Part shown: piece after piece, positions 58,841-64,000 of the stretch | How positions within the stretch are numbered: the stretch's first letter is position 1 | Layout of the letters: every line of letters starts with the position of its first letter | DNA from: Cryptomeria japonica | Taxonomy: Eukaryota; Streptophyta; Pinopsida; Cupressales; Cupressaceae | Length of the DNA stretch: 64,000 nt | Assembly: GCF_030272615.1 (NCBI RefSeq) | Contig: NC_081405.1 | Location: forward strand, 151,880,113-151,944,112 | Direction of reading: 5' to 3' | Translations under genes and position numbers: made by a program | The notes under the pieces: model-generated | Database searches by the model: none | What the model was told of the DNA's origin: nothing | Seen by the model: the letters and a program-made list of their open reading frames with translations, nothing else

Positions 58841-59254
58841 AATTTGACTTTTCGAACTCTCTATCAGGACAATTTGACTTTTCGAACTCTCTATAAGTGA
58901 CATTTCCTTCTATGTTTCTTCTTTCTTATACTTTAAGTTATATTCCATATATACTTTCAGGATGTTTGAGAGTGGTTTCAGGCCTCCAGGAGTTATATTG
59001 CAAAATCTAGTTTTTGGAGGTTTTTCAGTTTCCAGACTTAGTCAAATTCCAGGATCAGGACTTTCAGACTTAGCCAAATTTCAAGATCAGGACATCACTC
59101 AAACCGGACTTGCTTATGCATGTGATCACCTGGGCGACATTCAAAATGCAAAGGCTAACTAACAAAACCCTAAAAAACCAAAAAAACAAACCCTAAAAGC
59201 AAAAAAGCAAGGGTCCCCATTTGCAATGGGGCGATGTGTGAAAACATCACAACA

Positions 59255-60285
59255 GGTATCCAATCCCAACTAGGGCGATTTTTTTCCAAATTGCTGCCAT
59301 CCTTGCTACTGCAGATCTAGGCTGCCATTGACATCAATTTTCAGATTTCCATTTTGGCGCCATAGTTGGGAAAATTCGATTTTTGCTAAGGAGGTGATTT
59401 GGTGCCACATTTTGATGATTTTTGTGCATTCTTGTTGGCTGCCATCATTTCCAGCCTGCTGATTCGCTTCAGATCTAAGGTTTGCTTCAGATTTTGATCT
59501 CCATTAATGGCTGCCATTAATTTTCAGACTTAAGTTTTTATTGCCTAGCCAATTCCAACTTAAAACATATAGCATTTGGAGGTGTTTTATGGAGTTTTCT
59601 GTGCATTTTTTAGACCATTTTATCGTTGTCGCAGGTCTGAAACTCCATTGTTAGGCGGTTGTCCTCAGAAATTTTCATTTCCAGCCACCTAACCAATTTT
59701 GGCGAATTTGCTTGGGGCTGTTTCTTTAGCAATTTTTCATCATTTTCAGGGATTTAAACCACTTTGCAAGGTTCTGGTAAGTCTGAAGTATCCGATTTTC
59801 AGACTTGTCCTCAGAAAACTAAATTTTACCAGCCATACTTACATTCCAGAAAATGATTGTTTTCATCAATAAAACTGATTTTTATTGATTTTATGCACAT
59901 TTTTTAAGATTACAACATGTTTTGAAAGTCTGATTTTCTGGTTGTCTTCAGAATTTTGACCTCCATTGTTGACTGCGGAAGGTGTCTTCATACATTCATT
60001 GTGTGAAAACACAACCTTTCACACCTTTCCTTAGTCATCATCAATCTAGTATACTCCTTTGCATTTTAGCTTGCATATTTTCTAAGCGTAAGGAGGTATT
60101 AAATGAATTTTATGGAAGGCTTCCATGCCTTAGTGTTGTCACACTTTGAACTTAATTGCTAATATTTACCAAGTGTATGGATTATTTTCCTGACTCCATG
60201 CTCTAAATTAGCTAAATCTTTAGAAAGTTGGGAATTTTATTACGAATATTTTCCTAAGTCTAACTTCGAGCTTCATACAGGTGTG
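59255..60285 (+). other. Continuation of gypsy-B LTR and leader
   Basis: Non-coding. It resumes the interrupted LTR-B with TGCCATC/TTTTCAGA-rich sequence similar to that before the solo LTR. Repeated phrases such as GGCTGCCATTAATTTTCAG and CCATTGTTGACTGC occur. The LTR end and PBS must lie here but were not identified. CATACAG|GTGTGATG just before the ORF1 start resembles a splice acceptor. Confidence 0.45.
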
Positions 60286-61263
60286 ATGTCAAAGTCAAGA
60301 TACAAGGAAAGGAAAGAACTGCTGAAGACGCTGGAGACTGGATTTTATCCAGAGTTTAAGATTTCATCCAGATGGAAGGAGATCGTTGATACAAACATGC
60401 ATTTCCTAGACTTCGACCAGATGCAGTGTCGGATGTTCAGAGTCAGAGATCAGGTTCCTTCCCCAGCATATGCAAATATTCTGAAGAGTGGCATTTTCCA
60501 TGCCGCTGGATTTCCACAGTCCATACAATGCAGTGAGCTGATCCTGGAATGTGCACGATGTTACGATCTGCTCACGAGAATGATCAAGAGTCCTAAGGGT
60601 GTTGTCATCGCCTACCTTGCTGAGGATGCCATTGCTGAGGTGTTCGGAATTCCACGCGGAACAGACATGAAGGATGTGACCAAGGAGGATTATGCAGAAA
60701 GATACACGAAGAAGATGGGTGTATGCAAGAATTTAATTAACAAAGAGTGGATGATTGAGCCTAGGTCTCATCATTCCAAGGCTCCCAAGACACTCATGTG
60801 CATAGATTTTAAGGAGGAATATAGTGATTTGATATTCCTACTCAACAAAGTGATGGGGATGCCGCAGGGAGCGATATTTAATGGATGGATGTTCTACTTC
60901 ATCCAAGATTGTCTTAGAGAAACACTAGTGAATTGGTCCAAGATTATAAGTGACAATCTGGATTTTCAGCTGAGGAATGTAGAGTGATCCAAGTCATTCG
61001 CCATGACTTCCTACCTGGTGTACTTGCTTGCACAATTTATTTCATGCAGAGGATTAATATGCAAAGGTGAAGTCAGGAATGGGCAAGGACAATTTAAGAG
61101 TTATGAATGCTACCCCCAGCTGAGCATGTATAGAATTGAAGACTACAAGAGAGTGAATGATGCATTCACTATGTACATCACACGGATGCTGCAGGGCGGA
61201 ATCCACAGAAGATTGTCCAAGGAGGCAACGGAGTTAATAGAAAAGTATGGATCATGGTATATA
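60286..61263 (+). pseudogene. ORF1-like protein of gypsy-B, unknown function
   Basis: From ATG 60,286 (MSKSRYKERKELL) one frame runs to the hAT fragment at 61,265, interrupted by TGA at 60,985. Residues up to the TGA form a 233-aa piece with a conserved-looking segment (SELILECARCYDLLTRMIKS then GVVIAYLAEDAIAEVFGIP). The same frame continues after the stop (SKSFAMTSYLVYLLAQF to EATELIEKYGSWYI). It has no zinc knuckle and no enzyme motif. Its position before the protease suggests the extra ORF1 that Tat/Ogre-type elements carry upstream of gag, or a gag N-terminal part. I cannot assign a function. The TGA could derive from CGA by C-to-T change. Confidence 0.6.
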
Positions 61264-61264
61264 C

Positions 61265-61930
61265 CATAGTTTTAACACTCGGCGACTCGCCTCGGACTCG
61301 CCACGGACTCGCGAGTCCTTTGGCACCGCGAGTTGACTCGCCTAGGACTCGCGAGGACCCTGCGAAAGACTCGCGAGTCTTTGCAAAAGACTCGCGGGCC
61401 CAGAAAAAGACGCCTGTGAAGGGTTAAAAATGCTTTTTTTTTTCATTTTTCACTTCATTTTCAGTTTTGTTTGGTTTTAGCAGATTTGTAGGGTTTGAAG
61501 GAGTAGAGGGAAGAAGAAAAAAACAGCAAGAGAGATCTAGGTAAGGATTTTTTCTCTTTCTTTTTTTTTTTCATTTGAATCATTTCATTGTTTTGAAACT
61601 GAAAAAAATCTTGAAAAACAAGGGGATATGCTGCCAAATTTTTTTCTATTTTCTTTCGTTTATTTCCTCTTTTTTTTTTCTTGTTTTTGAATGCTATTTT
61701 TCCCAAATGATTCATTGTCATTTTTTTTGTTGATTTTCCATAAAACCCTGCTGATTTTTTTTTTCTTGTTAAATCAGCAATGGCAAGTTCAACTCCAAGG
61801 GCAACCCCAAGGTTAGGAAGACAGAGATAAAGCTTGGAAATATGGGATTGCAGGAAGCAAAAAGGGGGAGGTCACTTGCACTGAATGCACAAAATGGATG
61901 ACTGGTGGAATCAATAGATGAATGCACTGA
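61265..61930 (+). mobile_element. Left-end fragment of a hAT transposon
   Basis: It begins CATAGTTTTAACACTCGG, the terminal sequence shared with the hAT elements at 17.9 and 34.2 kb. A subterminal region follows with about eight ACTCG words and palindromes such as GGACTCGCGAGTCC (61,270-61,405). Then come a T-rich leader and, from ATG near 61,781, a BED-finger start. The BED frame (KAWKYGIAGSKKGEVTCTEC then KWMTGGINR) needs a frameshift after the first residues. The element stops at about 61,930, where gypsy protease sequence takes over, so core and right end are missing. Confidence 0.75.
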
Positions 61931-63138
61931 TCAATAGTTTGAGTGAGTCTAGCACAGTAAGGTCAAATGTTCAGGACTCGACCAACAAAGCTCAAGCTAC
62001 CATCAATGTGACCCAAGAGGAAGCCGATAACAAAGGGCAATCTGAACAAGACGAATGCATGGTTCAGACCATAACCTTCCCAGCCAAAAAGGAAGACATG
62101 TTAGAAGGAAAGGTGTTACTCAAAAGGGGCGAGACTAAGAAAACTCTACCTACTATCAAAGAAGGCCTCCCCACTAGTCAGATCCTTCCAAAAAAAGAAG
62201 TGGCCATTAAGAAAGATGTGGTCAAGAAAGGAAAATCTCCAAACAAGATCGATCACTCAAAAGAAGAGGGTCTAGTAAAGGACAACAATCCGAAAGTTAA
62301 TGAAGTGAAACATCAAGAACACAGTGGGAGTTCTTCAGCCCTTTCCCATGGAAAAGATGAACCGGCCCCGTTCCTGTTATCAGTCAGAATTTTTGGGAAA
62401 TTATTACACAATTGCCTCTATGATTCAGGAGCTTCCAGCAACGTGATGCCCCTGGCCATCTGTCAAAGGCTAGGAATAACTTCCGCCCCTACCAAAAGAA
62501 AGGTCACCCAGCTAGACAAGACAGAAGTTCCAGTCATGGGCGAGTTGAACAACATTCACATGCAATTGGCCGCGGACCCAAGAGTTCAAAACTTCATAGA
62601 CATATCAGTAGTGGATATTCCAGATTCATATGGGGTGCTACTGAGTAGAGATTGGTCGCGAAAATTGAATGGGTATGTGTCAACTGATTTTGCACACATG
62701 TGGCTACCATGGAGAGGAGTCCCGAATCAAATCAAGATTGATAGCACTCCGAGATTGAGACTTATGATAACTGAGTATGGGGAAGACAATGAAGTCCTGT
62801 TCTTAGAATCCGATCTAGGGACATACAAACCTAAAATAGGTGAGGTCTTGATGATGCAAAACATACAAGATAAAGACGACCAGCAAGAAGTGATAGAATC
62901 TACAGAAATTGTCGTCGAAAGTGATCAAGGGTCCGACCAAGAAGATGATGGAATGTTTGAAAATTTCAGAAGGTTCGTACATAGAAACATCCAACAAAAT
63001 GTGCAACTAGGTAACTTAACATCCGTCCGAGATCTGCTTCTTCCAAATTGGTGTAGAATACATAATGCCGTCCATTCAGAACTATCTTGTGCTTTATGTC
63101 AGACCGCATTAGAGCAAGTATACAAAAGAGCCCCATAG
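61931..63138 (+). pseudogene. gypsy-B protease region
   Basis: The open frame (first ATG 61,918, partly in hAT-derived sequence) encodes a Lys/Glu-rich linker and an aspartic protease with LYDSGASSNVMP near residue 168. LGITSAPTKRKVTQLDKT and a YGVLLSRDWSRKLNGYVSTD block follow. Near the end, WCRIHNAVHSELSCALC has a C-X2-H-X3-H-X4-C-X2-C spacing that could bind zinc. The frame ends at TAG 63,136-63,138, but the same frame continues directly into the RNase H-like domain. The stop is therefore probably a nonsense change, or less likely a readthrough site. The gag expected before it is missing, perhaps lost with the hAT rearrangement. Confidence 0.82.
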
Positions 63139-64000
63139 ACGTTGATTATGGAAGAGGTTCAAGATTCAGAAGCGGAAAGCTCTTCAGGAGATGAGATTTT
63201 ATCTGACACATCCACCGAAAGTCAAGGAGACCAAGAGACGGAAGATCGAGGAAGTGCAATATGGACATTAAGGTTCAATGGGTCTAAGTCTAAACAAGGA
63301 TCTGGAGCCGGTTATGAATTGATTAGCCCAATGGGAGAAACCTACCTTGCCGCTCATAGACTACAATTTCCCTGCACCAACAACGTAGCCGAATATGAAT
63401 CCTTGATTCACGGGTTATTGCTAGCCATCAGGAAGAAGGCAAAAATACTACAAGTATATGGAGACTCAGAAATAGCTATAAGGCAAATCAGGAAGCAGTA
63501 TGTTTGCCATGACAAAAGATTGACCAGATACAGAAACCGAGTCTGGGACCTCATTGAAAGTTTTGAGGCCTTCAACATCAATTCTATATTTAGACATCAA
63601 AATCAAGTGGCTAATTCCCTTGCACAAGCCGCCAGCTCTTTGATACCATTAGCGATGGACGGATTGAAGAAGTTCACAGTAGAATTAACATCAGTCCCTT
63701 CGGTCCCAGATAACGTCACCAATTTTCAAGTTTTCGAAGACGACAAGCACATACTAGATTTCTTAACCAACACAGACGTCTTCCTAGCCCAGATCATTGA
63801 TGAAGAAGAAGTGGGAGAAGCAGAGTTTGATGCCGAAGGAGTTTTGAACTTAAAGACAAACACTATTCCAAAGGGAATGGTAGAATTAGAAAGAATTTTT
63901 GATCCTGACAAATTGAAAGAGATGAAGAACCACAGCATGGAAGGAAACATGTGCGACTCCGTCAACGTAGGTGACGACATACAAACTAAGAATGTGTTTA
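63139..64000 (+). pseudogene. gypsy-B RNase H-like domain (archaeal type), frame runs off window
   Basis: The frame has no stop from 63,139 to the window end, with the first ATG at 63,148. After an acidic linker it encodes an RNase H fold: IWTLRFNGSKSKQGSGAGYE, then FPCTNNVAEYESLIHGLLLA, LQVYGDSEIAIRQIRKQYVC, RYRNRVWDLIESFEAF and NQVANSLAQAASS. The second and third acidic catalytic residues (Glu of NNVAEY and Asp of YGDS) are present. The first and last Asp read Asn (FNG, ANSL). A linker (about 63,650-63,990) of the kind that precedes reverse transcriptase follows. The domain resembles the additional archaeal-type RNase H of Tat elements rather than the one fused behind reverse transcriptase. 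Confidence 0.75.

Larger units (their letters stand above)
54901..59254 (-). mobile_element. Giant solo LTR of a Ty3/gypsy element (LTR-A2)
   Basis: On the minus strand it runs from TGTTGTGATGTTTTCACACA to ATACATGTCAACA, 4354 bp. It has a perfect GGTAT duplication (54,896-54,900 and 59,255-59,259). It is homologous at both ends to LTR-A1 at 11,102-16,209 but much diverged in the middle. It inserted into the 5' LTR region of gypsy-B. No internal coding or PBS is present, so it is a solo LTR. It contains the 12-hairpin array and two TATA-like boxes. Confidence 0.9.
53091..64000 (+). mobile_element. Tat/Ogre-like Ty3/gypsy element (gypsy-B), 5' part
   Basis: The LTR head (TGTTGTTGTGACC...CACACATCGCCCC) at about 53,091 resembles those of the giant solo LTRs. 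After the nested solo LTR (54,901-59,254) its non-coding sequence resumes. It is followed by an ORF1-like gene (60,286), a hAT fragment, protease and an RNase H-like domain running off the window. Without the nested LTR the leader (LTR plus any untranslated region) would be about 2.8 kb. I could not place the LTR 3' end or the PBS. The extra RNase H and ORF1 point to the Tat lineage. Confidence 0.7.

Noticed and set aside
57931-58900. Open frames across the hairpin array (RDRSDF, GEGQER-type peptides)
   Set aside because: They repeat with the array on both strands and represent translation of non-coding repeats.

Overview
This window is nuclear DNA of a large, transposon-rich plant genome. 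A gymnosperm is likely: LTR elements are very old and nested, some LTRs are giant, several Ty1/copia families coexist, and there is a plant-type GT17 glycosyltransferase. The species cannot be fixed from the sequence alone. There is one convincing host gene, a GT17 N-acetylglucosaminyltransferase-like gene on the minus strand at about 8.37-9.51 kb. I saw no rRNA, tRNA or organelle genes.

Layout. 1-1.85 kb: AT- and CT-rich spacer. 1.85-5.53 kb: 5' part of a minus-strand copia element with a 1.58-kb LTR. 5.5-11.1 kb: spacer, the GT17 gene and a decayed Ty3/gypsy integrase. 11,102-16,209: a giant (5.1 kb) plus-strand solo LTR with a perfect CAAAG target-site duplication. 16.3-28.5 kb: an old plus-strand copia whose gag is split by a non-autonomous hAT element and by a complete minus-strand copia (18,876-24,944), followed by a piece of another minus-strand copia. 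29.6-34.23 kb: a nearly complete but broken hAT transposon. 34.5-37.1 kb: a chromovirus (gypsy) integrase and chromodomain relic containing a solo LTR with a perfect CTTGG duplication. 37,613-49,398: a copia with most of its coding region missing, itself holding a full-length younger copia (38,974-46,592, perfect TACAA duplication). 49.4-53.1 kb: spacer and a copia LTR piece. 53,091 to the window end: a Tat/Ogre-like gypsy element whose 5' LTR is interrupted by a second giant solo LTR (54,901-59,254, perfect GGTAT duplication). Its ORF1, protease and archaeal-type RNase H-like regions follow, with a hAT fragment between them.

How it fits together. The transposon proteins are gag, protease, integrase, reverse transcriptase and RNase H for the LTR elements, and a BED/hAT transposase for the DNA elements. 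Essentially all are inactivated. Many premature stops lie at inferred glutamine codons (CAG or CAA to TAG or TAA), as expected from cytosine deamination of methylated repeats.

Most unusual signal. The giant gypsy LTRs carry arrays of short hairpins spaced roughly 165-185 bp apart. Their stems vary by paired changes between copies. A separate copia LTR carries about nine CCGAT-N4-ATCGG palindromes and a 30-bp-arm hairpin.
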